A stretch of 64,000 nucleotides of DNA, taken from NCBI GenBank assembly GCA_951812925.1, contig OX638372.1, forward strand, positions 67,349,407-67,413,406. The letters are read 5' to 3'. This DNA comes from Calliopum simillimum (lineage: Eukaryota; Arthropoda; Insecta; Diptera; Lauxaniidae). Positions 35,940 through 47,752 of this stretch are shown piece after piece; within the stretch, counting starts at the first letter, position 1; each line of letters starts with the position of its first letter. The notes under the pieces are model-generated. The model had not been told where the DNA came from. It made no database searches and saw only the letters and a list, made by a program, of their open reading frames with translations. A program made the position numbers and the translations under genes.

Positions 35940-37026
35940 GTGGAGAGTGGGGTTAGGTGGCTCATGCGGATACATGAACCACTCGCGATATCTGTTTACT
36001 GTCTAGGACTTTTCGTGCGATTATCATGTGTGCTGTTTCCTCAATCGTGGCATTAAGTTATTCCGAAAAAAGTTTATTTTGTTCCACTTGTGGCACTGAA
36101 CTCGATTCAATTTCTTGCTATAGTAAGTACATGCAAATTCTGTAATTTTTACAAGTGATTCTGCTACATTGAAATAAGTATCTCATGCCACCTTAAAACT
36201 ATTTCCAATTTGTTGATAGCTTGTGGGGATATATGAACCATTTTTTATCAGGTTACATGAACCATTTTTTAAATTGAATTTTTTCAATCCGCATACATCC
36301 TCAGCATCAGCTTTTTTGGAAGTGAATTCGCCAACAGAGACATGGACACAGAGGAGGTCGTTGATAAAGATCTTGAAGAAATCTTGATCATAGAAAATTA
36401 AATTGCTCTTTAGAACACTACCGCTGAAAACAACAACCCAATTCAGTCTGAGACATCTCCTCATATTGACCTTGATGCTCTTCCGTTGATAAACAGAATG
36501 CGTGGGTTTCTGCCAGGAAGATCACCAGAAGTTTTACGAGGATTCCCGAAGGCTCACCTCAAAGGAAATTGGTCAAGGAAAATCATGACAAAAAAAACTT
36601 GTCAAAAACTTCCAGAAAAGAAAGAAACCAAATGAAAACTTCTAATAAATAAAAAAGTCGTCATGTTAGATTTCATGTTTCATAAATGTAATGTATTGTT
36701 TTAGAAGAAATAGCTTGCGCAAAGAAATAAATAATCATCTTTTGATATATTCGTACAATCTTTTATACTGCCTTAGACGGTAGTTCAAGTATCCCCATGG
36801 GGTGGTTCAAGCATCTCCACGGGTGGGGACACTTGGATCATTTGACATGAAAATTTAAACTGTGAATAATTTTATGAATAAGTAACATTTTATTCTTGAA
36901 TAATACTGGTATATTTCAAGTGATGTTTATTCTTTGATCTTACTTATAAGAGTATATTCTATCACGAATTAGCAAAAAATTTTATCGTAAGCAAAAAAAA
37001 GTGAGCCACCTATCCCCACTCTCCCC
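35940..37026. mobile_element. pogo-like element with GGAGAGTGGGG ends
   Basis: 1087 bp between TA (35938-35939) and TA (37027-37028). TIRs are GTGGAGAGTGGGGTTAGGTG and, inverted, CACCTATCCCCACTCTCCCC. Internal short inverted repeats such as GGATACATGAACCA, and phrases around 36790-36830 with GGGGTGGTTCAAG, echo the ends. It contains a degraded open region (36460-36635). Inserted in an FB1 copy. Confidence 0.7.
36460..36635 (+). pseudogene. Possible pogo transposase C-terminal remnant
   Basis: One frame reads SPEVLRGFPKAHLKGNWSRK and then KKTCQKLPEKKETK before a stop. An SPE-x-x-R-x-(F/Y)PKA phrase followed by a lysine-rich segment is typical of the region after the catalytic domain in pogo/CENP-B-like transposases. 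Upstream frames are interrupted, and neither catalytic residues nor a CENP-B box-type helix-turn-helix can be seen. The assignment agrees with the TA duplication but is tentative. Confidence 0.4.
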
Positions 37027-37233
37027 TAAACACATGAATATTATTATTTGTACGTACAGAGTAATAGAAAACTTCCAAAATCAATTTAAAAAAAAAAAAA
37101 TCCAGAAGACACGTATAACTTATTTTAAGCCATATTTTTGAAATATATTGGATTTTTTCAGTTGTACAATCAAAAGTTGAATTTTGTTGGACGGTGTTAT
37201 GTGCCATGATAAGCGATACATATTATCTTGCAA

Positions 37234-37440
37234 CTACTAGGAGAAGCATTGGGCCAAACTTAAACGTCACGTTCTTTTGCTACGACTTTCCCGATCCAGC
37301 AACCTTTTTCCAGGTGGTTCTTTTCAACCACGTCCTCTAATGCCTTGTGGATTCCACACAAGGGCGTGGCGACAGAATTTGCGGAGAGCATGACCCATAT
37401 ATTTCTAGCCTCTGATTACATTTTTGGTGTAGTTCGGCAT
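37234..37440 (-). pseudogene. 3' fragment of a LINE polyprotein, second copy
   Basis: Read on the minus strand, GGAATCCACAAGGCATTAGA and CACCTGGAAAAAGG, then TCGGGAAAGTCGTAGC and CCCAATGCTTCTCCTAG, match the LINE tail at 18268-18471 phrase by phrase. Upstream, MGHALRKF and RHALVWNPQG are recognisable as the WxGHxLR and QALxWxPxG phrases that precede RGRPK in such LINEs. Shortened by internal deletions and with stops. Confidence 0.65.
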
Positions 37441-38022
37441 TTGAGATATGCAAGGCCACCAAACTCCCGAAAACAGTGTAAAAACTTTTAGTTTTTATTC
37501 AAAAGAGCCAAATACAAAAATCGTCTGTCATTCCCATTGAAGATGATGAAATTGAAGTTTGTGTATTTCATTCTTTTACTTAGACCTTTAAGCCTTTAAT
37601 TGATTACGCGTTTTTTGTGCAAATTGCACACATTGATCGATAAACAACACCAAAAAGAGTTGTTTCATTAATTGATAAAAGATATCAGGTAAAACTGAAA
37701 CAACAAACAACACGTTAACAACGCAATGTGAGAACGCACGTTTTTTTCTTTCTTTACTTTGCTGTCTTGTGACACAATGTGCTTTTAACAGTCATTGTTA
37801 CTATTGTTGTTGTTGTTGTTGTTGTTGTTGCTATAGGACGGTGATAACCTGGAAACTTAATTGTGTGCGCCACGATGAAAGAAAGCAAATAAGGCGGGCA
37901 GGCAGGCAGTCATTCGAGCACAAGAACTTCAAGAAAAACCGCAAAAATGTCACAAGCTTTGATAGCGCAAATGTTGTTGCGCTGACAATGTGTTAGTGCC
38001 TTTTGCTTGATGCAGCTTCTTT
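37441..38022. other. Single-copy-like stretch with (GTT)n
   Basis: A (GTT)n run at 37804-37831 and GGCAGGCAGGCAG at about 37898. No element ends or gene recognised. Confidence 0.4.
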
Positions 38023-38030
38023 CTGCTGCT

Positions 38031-38439
38031 ATGACCGTCCAGTGGAAAAGGTACCTTTTCTTAAGGTACCCTAGCTAAAAATAAGAGATGGATTCAATTT
38101 AACCCGTCTTCAGCTTAAGATGGAATTCAGTGCTTAGGCATGTTCTAAACATTTTAAAACTGACTTAAGGTCGATTACCAAATTACAAGTACGTATTAGA
38201 GCGGTCTTACTAAACCCCTAGCCTATAAAAATTGGTGTTTTATTGACAAACTTTGAACTTTGATATCTAAAAACTTGAGTTTTTCATTATACGATTTCAA
38301 AATACCATGACTCAGTCAATATTTGGAATTTTCCAATGATCGAGATGTCATTTTATTCAAAATTGTTTGTATTTTTAGAAAATATAAAAAAACGGTGTTT
38401 TTTTTATGAAGATAAGGTACCTTTTCCACTGGACGGTCA
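38031..38439. mobile_element. MITE with 8-bp target duplication
   Basis: 409 bp flanked by CTGCTGCT on both sides (38023-38030, 38440-38447). TIRs TGACCGTCCAGTGGAAAAGG and inverted CCTTTTCCACTGGACGGTCA are nearly perfect and continue into GGTACCTT. The 8-bp duplication suggests hAT (or P). The flanking sequence is itself a (CTG) tract, which slightly weakens the duplication evidence. No coding. Confidence 0.75.
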
Positions 38440-38447
38440 CTGCTGCT

Positions 38448-39321
38448 TGTCACTACTCTTCTCATTGCTCCATCAATGATGTTTTTCCATATCGCTCGCA
38501 TGCGTTGGTCATGCTATAAAAATGATTAAAAAGCTGTCAGTTGAATGTCTTTTTGTATTCTTTATGTACATCACATAAATAAAAGGGATTTATCCCAAAA
38601 TGATTTATGTATTTTCATATCAAAGGTTGGCAAATATTAAAGCATTTGTATGAAATGGGACGGGGATCTTAATTTAGACCGCAATAGAGCTACATACATT
38701 GCATGGCCTGCAAGCCTTACCTTTATAACAGGTGATAGACAGTTGACTGACATGGTTTTGTTAAATAGAGTATAAGACAAAGTCAGATCAAGACATGGCG
38801 CGTCTTGAAGCATGTTGCTGTAAAGTTTTTTTTTGGTGACGAGTATGTTCTGACTCCTAGAAAGTATCTTGAACATGATATGGAAAACTTTTTGAGTTAA
38901 ACATGGTTAATACTCTCAGGCACAGACATACATTATTTAGTGCACTCTCAAGAATTATGTAGTCGAGTGTTAAGAGTATTAAGAGGTAATAAGGTAAACT
39001 GTTAAGTTTCCTTCCCTTGGTTAAGGACTAAGTTGGACAAGCGTCAATGATTATCTAACTACACTTAGGTTGGAATATCTCAAAAACTTATCGTGTTTAG
39101 AGCAATTCTGAGGTTGAGTTAAATTCAGCATCGCAGCAAAAGCTATTTTCAGTTTTTGTCATAATTTTTTTGTAATAATCCATTCCTTTAAGAACACTGT
39201 GAGCGATTTAAAAAATAACTGAAACAGTAGTATATGAAGTATTAATGGAATATAACCGTATTAGAGAACGCCAATCAGGATTTAGAAAAAAGAAATAGAA
39301 CTGAAAAAGCATTGCAAATAA
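38448..39321. other. AT-rich stretch, nothing supported
   Basis: Contains the dispersed phrase GGAATATCTCAAAAACTTAT (39073). No gene or element ends recognised. Confidence 0.4.
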
Positions 39322-39503
39322 CACTATTCGACAATTTCGAACTTTTTGTAAAACACATGAGAAAATCTAAAAAATTCTTAAGGAAGACTTTAAAAAATAT
39401 ACCCGTGTCTCGTGGGTTTTCTCCAACAGTAGTGAAATTGTATAGCAAATATTTCTGTAGTACATACTGACTCAATATTCCCATTTTAGGTGTCATTTTT
39501 GTA

Positions 39504-40396
39504 TTGGGTGTACAACTTAAAAACCGTAATTTTTTAGCGAAATTTGATGCTTTATTGTGGAAAAATGTAAGAATATATTTTATTCAAAGTATTGTCCATT
39601 GGAAGCTACAACATTTTCCCATCTTTCAGGCAATTTATGAATTCCATCCCAAAAAAATTGCGCCGGCTTGGCGGCCAAAAATGAATCTATCCAATTTTCG
39701 ATATCTTGAACTTAAGTGAAGCGTATTCCTGATAGGGCATTCTGCATCGATCGGAACAAATAGTAGTCTGATGGTGCAAGGTCTGGGCTATAAAGCGGGT
39801 GAGGCAAAATTTCCCATCCGTTGTTTTCCGTTGTTTTCCAGGTAATTTTTGACTGGGGCAGCAATATGTGGCCGAGCGTTGTCATGATGAAAAATTATTG
39901 CTTCGTGTCTGGTCGCATTTTCCGGGCGTTTTTTGATGATGCCACGCTTCAAACGTATTAATTGTGTTCGATAGAGGTAACCTGTGAGCATTACAGAGCA
40001 TTACCTTGGCACCATGGATATTTGTCTTTGGCTGGGAAGGTCCTGGTTGTCCGGGCTTCATATATGAATGTTTGCGTTTCGGGTTGTAGTAATGGATCCA
40101 TTTTTCATCCCCAGTCACGATCCGATGCAAAAATGACTTTTGGCAGCAGTTTTCTTTGCAAAAAAATGACCCAACAGAACCTCCCGCAAATGCTGTCTTT
40201 TTCTCCAATTTTCGAAGTTATTCATCGTGAAAAATAATAATGATGCACACAAGATAAAATTGTTTTGTTGACTGATTTTGACAGCTGTCAAATGTACCTT
40301 CAAAATTACATATATATACATAAAGTTCGAGCTTTCACGATATTTTTTAGTACGGACATCCACTGTCAAATTCCGGTTTTTAAGTTGTACACCCAA
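39504..40396 (-). mobile_element. mariner element, internally deleted
   Basis: 893 bp between TA dinucleotides (39502-39503, 40397-40398). TIRs TTGGGTGTACAACTTAAAAA and its inverse are perfect over about 23 bases. Intact mariners are about 1.3 kb, so roughly a third is missing, mainly the N-terminal DNA-binding part. Confidence 0.9.
39580..40237 (-). pseudogene. mariner transposase remnant
   Basis: Mariner transposase (DD34D class) catalyses TA-targeted cut-and-paste. The minus strand encodes, in broken frames, FLHRIVTGDEKWIHYYNPKR with the first catalytic D in TGDEKW, then PNIHGAKVMLC-type text, YRTQLIRLKR and FHHDNARPHIA with the second D. Further on, CTTGCACCATCAGACTACTA-type DNA (about 39764-39783 reversed) encodes LAPSDYYLFR with the third D. 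A deletion joins VMLC to the NTINTFEAW region, the helix-turn-helix domain is largely missing, and frameshifts occur. Inactive. Confidence 0.85.
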
Positions 40397-40529
40397 TACT
40401 TTTTTAAGAAAATGGCAAAAATGACATTATGATTGTTCATATGTACGAGTAAGTATTATGCCTAATAAGTAAAAAATTTTGTCAAATAATGCCTTGATTT
40501 CATATCTGTTGACATTAAAACAACAATAT

Positions 40530-41500
40530 TTAAAAAAAGCGTTTCAACCGAAAACCAAAAGATTGATGTGATTGCATATGAGCAGCAAAATTTAAGGAAT
40601 GTGGATATATCGCGTGAAATTTGATATGGTGAGTCTTCCGTATGACAATTTTGGAAAGTTTTTTGAAAACAGAGAATTTATTAAAATACACTAGAGTGGC
40701 CATTACAGAAAACCAACTGAGAGGGAAGACATAGGCATAGTAAAAATAACAATGCGCGATCGGTTTAAAGCTGGTCTCAAAATTTCTGCGGAGGTAAATC
40801 ATAGCTAAAATATGGAATAAGCACCTCAATTGTACAGCGCTGCTTTAGAGAAAATAACTTTTTTGCACGCAGACCTGCGGAAAAACCGATTCTCACAAGG
40901 AAAAAAAAGAGTTGGGTGTATAACGATTGGGCTAAAGTCACATTCTCTGATAAGAGCAAAACAAATCTCATCAGTTCCGATTTGGGGTGTACGGTACGCC
41001 GCAGAAAAAATGAAAAATATAGCTTTCAATGTGTACAAAGCACTCCATATTTGGTGGTCTGGGGGCAATGACAAGCCAATGGGTTGGAGAGATTCCTCTC
41101 CTGGGTGGTTATATTAATTCCGCAGTTTATATTTACATCACTAAAATTGGCGCTTTACCAACTTAGCATAAACCGACTAAACTAGCACTTAGCAAAAGTC
41201 ATATTTCAAGATGATTCTGCACCTTGTCATTGTTGGAAATCGCTAGATGTCCCACTTACCATTATGATTTGCTTTATTTTTTCGATAAATTTTCAATAAC
41301 GAGCTATTTATTTTCGCGTTGGCAAATAAAAATAATAACCTTTTGGGAATTAAGTCCAGCAAATGGCTGGGCAAAAGCCCCAACTTCAATCCGATTCAGA
41401 ATGCTTAGGCTATTTTAAAACGAAAAGTGTGCCCGAAAAAACTTTGGATAGTTAAATAAGGGCGAATATTGATTCACACAACAATTTTAAAATATCTTAC
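40530..41500 (+). pseudogene. Tc1-like transposase remnant, heavily decayed
   Basis: Frame-shifted Tc1 similarity. VYNDWAKVTFSDKSKTNLIS (from about 40917) holds the first catalytic D in FSDKSK. DDSAPCH (from about 41210) is the second catalytic region. KWLGKSPNFNPIQNA (from about 41360) corresponds to the SPDLNPIEN motif, with its aspartate changed to N and the catalytic E changed to Q, followed by AILKRKV. N-terminal helix-turn-helix text (QQNLRNVDISREI, about 40580) is also visible. Stops throughout. Unrelated in detail to the copy at 25477. Confidence 0.7.
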
Positions 41501-42470
41501 AAAATTAAAATCGGCTCTTTTTTTGACCATGAGTATATATGCCAAACTAACTTGGTTTGCACGTAACTAAGCATAAACTCACAAAGTCGCCTTGAATAAA
41601 CAGATGGAACTTGGCTTTAAGTTCAAAAATTAGCCATAAAATGTTATCTGTAGTTAATGGTGCTATTGTTTCTGTTTTTAAATACACAAATTAAGCAATT
41701 AGACGCATTTTGGTTGATTTCTGAATATTTTTTTGTTTTTGCTGCATTTTATAACGATGACATTGGAATTTTTGCTGTTTTTAAGTTAATGGGTTTTCTT
41801 TAAATAAAAATAAATGTAAATAAAAAAAAATATTTTTGTTTTTACACTCACACCCGCGCACTGCAACAACAAAGAGCGTAAATAAAGAAATTTTTTTTGC
41901 GATAAAAAAAAATATGTTAAACACTTCCGATCGTTAAAACATTTTACTCGCAACTGCCGCAAAATTCATGTGCGCGTTACGTTTAATTTTATTTTTATTT
42001 TCCACACAAATTTCATAGATACGAAAAAATTACGGATTCATAGATATAGATTTATCTACTCGTACATTCAAATGTAGGTACTTTCATGCGATGAATGCGG
42101 CGGTCGACTTCACTATGCGACCGCAACGCAACGCACACACCAAAATCATATGTGACGCAATCTAATTACGTAGCTGTTTTGTTTCACATTCTAATCTAAT
42201 CTAATCAGTCCACTTTTTTTTAATGTCATCCTCTAATTTTGCTCTTTTTTTCCAACGTGCATATCTACATATCTATTATCTTGTACACGGTAAAAATTTG
42301 ATCATAATGGCCTGCGTAAAAGGTACGAATACGCAGTTGAAATTTGTCAATGGATGGGTAGGAAAAAGAAAGGTTTCAAAACAGAGTATGATCAAAAATG
42401 GGTAGTTGCAGAGGAGTAATACGTTCATTAAACCGGTTCGATTTGTATGAAACAAAACAGAAGTCATTCC
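41501..42470. other. Single-copy-like stretch, nothing supported
   Basis: No repeats or TIRs recognised. The segment about 41845-42140 has more CG/GC words (CAACGCAACGCACACACC) and could be regulatory, without further evidence. Confidence 0.4.
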
Positions 42471-42476
42471 AACGCG

Positions 42477-43028
42477 CACAGTGGCTCATTTTGCAAAAAT
42501 CATAACTTCTGAACCATTTAAGATAATTTAATGTTGATTTCGGTTATGGATAGAAAATTTAGCTATTATGACCCCAAATTTTGTTATAACTGCATTGAAG
42601 TTCGATTTTCTGTAAATTACATACATGGCGCTAGGAAAGTTCCGGATCGCTCAAATATATTGGAAGCTAAACGTTAAACCAAAAAACAATGAAACACGTG
42701 TCCAATAATCACCCTCCAATGTCACCCTCCACGGGAGAGGGCCTAAACTTTAAAATTTTAAGTGGAAACGCCCAATTTTTTTTTGCGGATTCAGATTAAA
42801 CGCAAAAAATACGATAATTTTGTCTGCCTAGTTGGCGCTGTAATCGACAAACACAAAATTTAAAAATACAAACTTTTGTTCCAGAACCAGACCACTGGCC
42901 GAAATTCATTAAAATTTTCAAATTCTTTAGGTCCTAACATTTTTTATCCGTTTCCAATATCAGATCTGTATAGATTCCTACTCCAAAATTGGTTTTTGCA
43001 ACGTCTTTTTATAAAATGAGCCATTGTG
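42477..43028. mobile_element. TIR element with CACARTGGCTCATTTT ends
   Basis: CACAGTGGCTCATTTTGC at the left and, inverted, AAAATGAGCCATTGTG at the right. CACARTG ends recall Transib, but the 5-bp flanks (ACGCG and TGCTA) do not match, so the superfamily is open. No coding. Confidence 0.45.
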
Positions 43029-43634
43029 TGCTAACTCAAAAGTTAGATGAACTCTTAAAAACGATATCTGCATTATTTTTTTTTTTTCCTTAAAATTTTT
43101 CAAGTAAATTTGGGTATCAATTTTATAAAAATAAAAAAGTTATGAGCAAAAACCATGATTTTTAGCCAAAATGGGCCTTCAGCAGAATCAAAAGCGCTCC
43201 ATTGGGCTTTTTTGCAACAAAAAAACTACGCAGATATCGTTTTAAAGAGTCCTTCTTACTTTCAAGTCGGGATGGTTTTTTTAGCTTCATTAAAAAGTTT
43301 GCTGTAAGGTTTAGTTGTTCTCTTTTGGTTATTTGATCAAGTGTAGAACGTTTCCTACGTTCGAAATGAACTAAAGTTACAAGTACAGCAGGTATCATTT
43401 AACTGAGACCAAAAGCAACAATAAAAACAGTTAAATGAGTGAGAAACTGTTTAGGATACTAAATCAAATAGAATTCCATTGTTTAATTTAATAATTGACA
43501 ATTTCAATAATAAAAAAAAAATAACATTTATATTGCCATTTGAGCACATCTATTAGAACAGTTAGAGCATGTTAAGCTAACATTTCTTGCATGTTTGATT
43601 AACATTTTGAATATTGGGTAGAAATCGTAGCTGG
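43029..43634. repeat. Dispersed repeat shared with 63040-63190
   Basis: AAAAGTTATGAGCAAAAA and AGCCAAAATGGGCCTTCAG (about 43134-43184) recur at about 63054-63104 with the same following order (GCAGATATCGTTTTAAAGAG versus GCAGATGACATTTTTAAGAG). The remainder (43400-43634) is AT-rich without features. Confidence 0.5.
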
Positions 43635-44440
43635 AAAATTTAAACTTGACAGCTCGCAGTGTGCCAAACGAACCCATGTCGAATCTGTAACGGGTTCCTT
43701 TTCTCGTATATTTTATCCGTTACCGAATCCGTTACGGATCCAATATGGACTCGTTTGCGGTTTGGAGGTTTGGCACCGCGAATTTTTTTAGCCTATAACC
43801 TAGCTTTTTTTAATACTAAGATACTGTGAAAATTTCATTCAAAGCGGTCTGTTAGTTTCCGAGTCCATAAATAACAAAGATACAAACAAACAAAATCTAA
43901 TTTTCATACATTAGTAGATAGATAGTAGATAGATTAGCGCTTCAAAACGTTTTTGTTTTTATATATATACAGCATTAACATTATTGAATCCGTTTTGAAT
44001 TCGTATTTTAAGAACGTTTCTGGTTCCAAACGGGTTCATCACCGCGGCTTTGCCCGAGTTCGATTCCTACCACTTGTGGATTGTCATATTTTTTATCTTT
44101 TTTTTTTCGTATTACTTTTTTTAAACGCTTATAATCGCTTCAAAAGGTTTTTTTTTTTAAACACAGCATTAACAAAAGCAAATCAGTTTAGAATTCGTTT
44201 TTGATGCACGTTACGGGTTCGAAATGGGTCCGTCACTGCAAATTACGTTTTTTATATTGAAACGGACTCGTAATGGGTTCGAAACGGATCCTCATTCGTT
44301 TTTGTGCACATTGGGTTATGTTTTCATTTTTTTTTTTATATTTGAAGCAAAACACGCCAAGTGTACACTTACCAGCTGTAAATTTTTTTGTCTCCGATTT
44401 CGCTCCAATATGGTAGTTCCGGTGTGCAAAAATAATGGTT
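43635..44440. repeat. Region of repeated GTAACGGGTTCG-like words with a B box
   Basis: Words such as TGTAACGGGTTCC (43688), CCGTTACGGATCC (43730), TTACGGGTTCG (44211) and GTAATGGGTTCGAAACGG (44270) recur in both orientations. They suggest a TIR element with diverged arms (GTGTGCCAAACGAA at 43660, inverted TTCGTTTTTGTGCACA at 44294). A B-box-like GAGTTCGATTCC occurs at 44056-44067. Boundaries uncertain. Confidence 0.35.
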
Positions 44441-44479
44441 CGGGAGAATTTGGTCCTAGTACCATTTGTTGTTAAAATA

Positions 44480-45048
44480 CAGGGTGTTGAAGTTGGCGTT
44501 GTTAGTCATTTTCATGAAAAGGGTGATTTTTCAAAAATTTATAGCTTACACCAAAGTTTGTAAATTGATATATGTTAGTAACTGGTCCCATTCATTTTTA
44601 AGTATTATTTTTGTAAAAAAATATTACTTGGTGAAAAAAATTTTTTTTCACCGAAATTTTTTACACTTAAAAATACTCTTGAATTTTTTTTTAAAAAACC
44701 CCCTCAAATTTTTTTTTAAAATACTTTAAACTAAAGCATAATTTAGAAGCTATAAAATGATGTATGACTCAAGATGGGATTCAGTCGCTAGATGAGAGTT
44801 TTGGCTTTTGAACGCCCGCGGCAGGCAAACTCTTTGTTTACTCAAGAAAAAAGCATCTTACGAAAAAAGTGCATAACGGATAAAATGCTTAGAATCGTCC
44901 AAGAAATACGTGTGAAATTTTTGGGAACTTTTTAGAAAGTTGAAAAAATTGGTTTTCTGAGAATAATTTTTGAAAAATTTTTTTTTTTTTAATTTTTTGT
45001 GTTATTTTTTACAGTTTCAAGTTCTATCGTGCTTTAAAAAACACCCTA
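44480..45048. mobile_element. Probable TA-flanked TIR element
   Basis: TACAGGGTGTT at the left and AACACCCTATA at the right. CAGGGTGTT-type ends with TA are common in mariner-like MITEs. Inner sequence (CATCTTACGAAAAAAG near 44854) recurs at about 62722, so part of this is dispersed. No coding. Confidence 0.45.
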
Positions 45049-45980
45049 TATACTTAATATATTTCAATGAATTTTCAAATATAAATTTCTCTCAGTATTA
45101 TATGTATACTTAAAAAAAGGAATATTTCATTGTGTGAAGTACACGCTGCGACATAGCCAAATATCGTGACTCACGTAGTTGGTTGCTTATCACATGAAAA
45201 ATCACGTAATTTCATAAATAGGAAAAATATTACTAGAAAAAAAAAAAATCAGCCAATACTCGTTTGAATGATTGCGATTTTAACAAAATCATCATGTTGA
45301 CAACCCCCACTTACTAGGTTACTTCTTATCCGTAATTCAACAGTATCTCCACATTTCAATGGGTTTTACAACGCAGCTATGAATGGTTTTTGTTTACATT
45401 CCCCTAAGTGCCGCCGCTTTATCCTCAAATATCGACACAGAGCTACATCAAAGTGTTTGGAATTTTTCCTTCTTACGATGGCGCTCTCATTCACAAAAGA
45501 ACAGAGCAGTGCAAAATAAATAAATATCATTTAGACTGCCCATGCAAAATTTGTGTATATTTCACTGGCACTGGCAGGTGTGAACAGTTTTATTGACATA
45601 TTGTTGTTGTTGCTGTTGTTGTCGCTGCTGCTGCACTCGTAATTTGCGTTATGAATGATGGAAATTTTTTAGTAGCGTCTAATTAAAATTTTCAAGTGCA
45701 AAATAACAATTTTTCAGTTTACAAAACAAATAAACACCAAATATAGTAAACGAGGCAACATATACAGGAAATTATTTTGTAACCGAGATAGACCTAATAT
45801 GATCTACAGGAACTTGGACCTTTAATAGCTAAATGTTGAAAAGTATGGTTGATGTTTATCTTAACACGTCATTGTATGGTGTATATGTTCAGCAGCTACA
45901 CAACAACTTTCATTAAAATAGTTTTAGCTTGTGAGCTATAGCGGGTCAAAAGTTTTTTAGAGTTTTGAATAGTTTCCAAA
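45049..45980. other. AT-rich stretch, nothing supported
   Basis: TGTTGTTGTTGCTGTTGTTG-type text near 45600. No gene or element ends recognised. Confidence 0.4.
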
Positions 45981-46544
45981 ATGAGTTCATCGAAAGAAAA
46001 TGTGCTAGATTTAATTGTGCGCAAAAAACACGATTTTCCACATTTGCCTCACAGAAACATTGTATTCTCAAAACAAAAACACTGCATAAAGTATAAATAT
46101 TGCAAAATCAACTGTAGCTTGCATATTTAAAAACTTTAGAGAATGGTTAACTACGGAAAGGAAAGTTGGAAGTGTTCGAAAAATGGGCTTACCTCAGAGG
46201 AAAAAGCAAAAGAAATGTTATTTGCCTATGAAAAAAATACTGGACTCTCGATTAGAGATGTGGCTAAAAAAGTGCATATGTCTCCCGAAAACGTACAGAA
46301 AGTTTGCAGAGAGAAAGGTTTTCAATCATACAATCATATAAGTACTACTGGCACGAAATAGGAACGATAATCAAAACACAGCTACTAAAACTCGCTCACA
46401 AAAGCTCTACGACCCACAGTGCGGCAAAATCCAAAAATCCCGGCCAAAAGTCAAAAGAATAGCCGTAGAGTTTTCAAACTAGGCAGACATGGTTCTTAAA
46501 TATTTCTTAGCTATATATGTAAATTTGAACAAAATTGTCCAACG

Positions 46545-46910
46545 GACACGCCCACCTCCCATATGACGTAAAATTAATTTCGACCATAATTCTACCATTT
46601 TTATTCAGAAATTTTTTAAATTTAGTAAAATGAGAGTATACGACTCATAAATGATATCCACAAAAAATAAATTAAAAATCAAATACGCCCACCTCTCGTA
46701 TGATATAAAATGAATTTTAATCATTACTATTTCAAGTTTTATCAGAAATTGTTTTAATTTAGTCAAATAATTGTATATAACCAATTTATTATGATTGCAA
46801 AAAATGAACATGGCCAAAACTCAAGTTCAGCCGCCTTCCATGTAACCTAAAATCAAAACTTAAACATTTTTAATCAGAAATTTTTTAAATTCAATAGAAG
46901 AACATTTTCA
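46545..46910. repeat. Degenerate tandem repeat, about 2.5 units of about 140 bp
   Basis: CACGCCCACCTCCCATATGA (46549) recurs as ACGCCCACCTCTCGTATGAT (46685) and CAGCCGCCTTCCATGTAACC (about 46829). Each is followed by AAAAT-rich text and a TCAGAAATTTTTTAAATT phrase. Confidence 0.6.
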
Positions 46911-46916
46911 AAGAGA

Positions 46917-47316
46917 ATGGCTCTAGTCAAAAAATTAATACGCCCACCACTTCTTCGTCATGCCGAGGTCTCTTCGCCGTATTGTAAAAACTGCATGCTC
47001 ATAAAAAGTGATTCATACCAATTATATCTACTCAAGAAGCCCGAAATAAAGACTTCAGAAATTACAGAAAAGATCGATCAAGGAAAATATCAAGAGAAAA
47101 AAGAAATGAAGATATAATTCATATGATGTTGGTATCCTCGGATCCGATAATCTTCTCGTTCAGAAAAAATCAAAAAAAAAAAAAAAACGATCCAGCCTTT
47201 CTCAAAATGTTGTAAATCTTTTGAAGAGTCCAATCCTTGATTTAGGCAATAAAAATGATGAGGAGAGTGAAGCCGAGGGGAGTGAAACCGAGAGCAGTGA
47301 CTCAGATTCGACATAA
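46917..47316 (+). pseudogene. Coding-like remnant with acidic C-terminus, unassigned
   Basis: Frames with KKPEIKTSEITEKIDQGKYQ and, after a frameshift around the A-run at 47170-47185, a tail of EESEAEGSETESSDSDST before a stop at about 47314. Lysine-rich then acidic text is coding-like and stands out from the surrounding sequence. It lies inside the Transib-like element and might be the end of its gene or of a captured gene. I do not recognise the protein. Confidence 0.3.
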
Positions 47317-47656
47317 AATTACCCTGCAAACCAAACCTTACGACTTTGTCTTTCGAAATTTCGTTACGCATTCGTAACTATTTCGTAACGTTTCGTCGTA
47401 ATAATTTTTTTCAATTTTTCTTTCGATATTTCGTTACGATTTCTTAACTATTTCGTAAAGATTTTTCATATCAATTTTTCTTTCGACTTGTCGGAACAAA
47501 GTCGGAACTCTTCCGACTTTTCTTTACGAATTCGTAACTATTTCGTTAAGATTTATCTAAACAATATTTAAACACGATAATTTTATATTGAACTAATTAA
47601 ACAGTCATTTTTGCAATTCTTCAACAACAGACGAAAGCAAGTGTTAACATGGAAAT

Positions 47657-47738
47657 TGATTACATATGTTTCGGCTACTTCCACATACATATTTATATAT
47701 TTTTCATATATAAACATGTATATAGCCTCATCAGATCA
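47657..47738 (-). ncRNA. Hammerhead ribozyme, left-arm copy
   Basis: Mirror image of 48229-48310: on the minus strand CTGATGA (47734-47728), stem II GGCTA/TAGCC, GAAA, stem III ACATATGT and a GUA cleavage site (47663-47661), stem I TGAT/ATCA. All core positions are intact. Confidence 0.8.
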
Positions 47739-47752
47739 GTTTTAGTTAAATC

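Larger units (their letters stand above)
34745..37196. repeat. Foldback family FB1, copy split by two later insertions
   Basis: The FB1 centre (GGTCATAACCAAATCACACA near 34883) and right arm (TTAATCC-type text through GGATTTTTTCAG and TTGGACGGTG before TTA at 37197) are present. The left arm is missing. A hAT-like foldback (34953-35503) interrupts the GGGTCT...GACCC block, and a pogo-like element (35940-37026) interrupts the right arm. After removing each insert plus one duplication, the flanks rejoin to match the intact copy. Confidence 0.7.
39322..40440. repeat. Foldback family FB1, deleted copy split by mariner
   Basis: Begins after TAA with CACTATTCGACAATTTCGAA, follows the arm to CGTGTCTCGTGG, then jumps by deletion to GTATAGCAAATATTTCTGTA and GGTGTCATTTTTG, where mariner is inserted. 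The arm resumes at CTTTTTTAAGAAAATGG, matching the FB1 text at 29996. Confidence 0.65.

Noticed and set aside
40960..40980. CTCATCAG (reverse complement of CTGATGAG)
   Set aside because: Lies in the Tc1 transposase remnant, and no GAAA block at a suitable distance exists on the minus strand.
42477..43028. Second Transib element, from CACAGTG and CACAATG ends
   Set aside because: The 5-bp flanks do not match, so the superfamily was left open.
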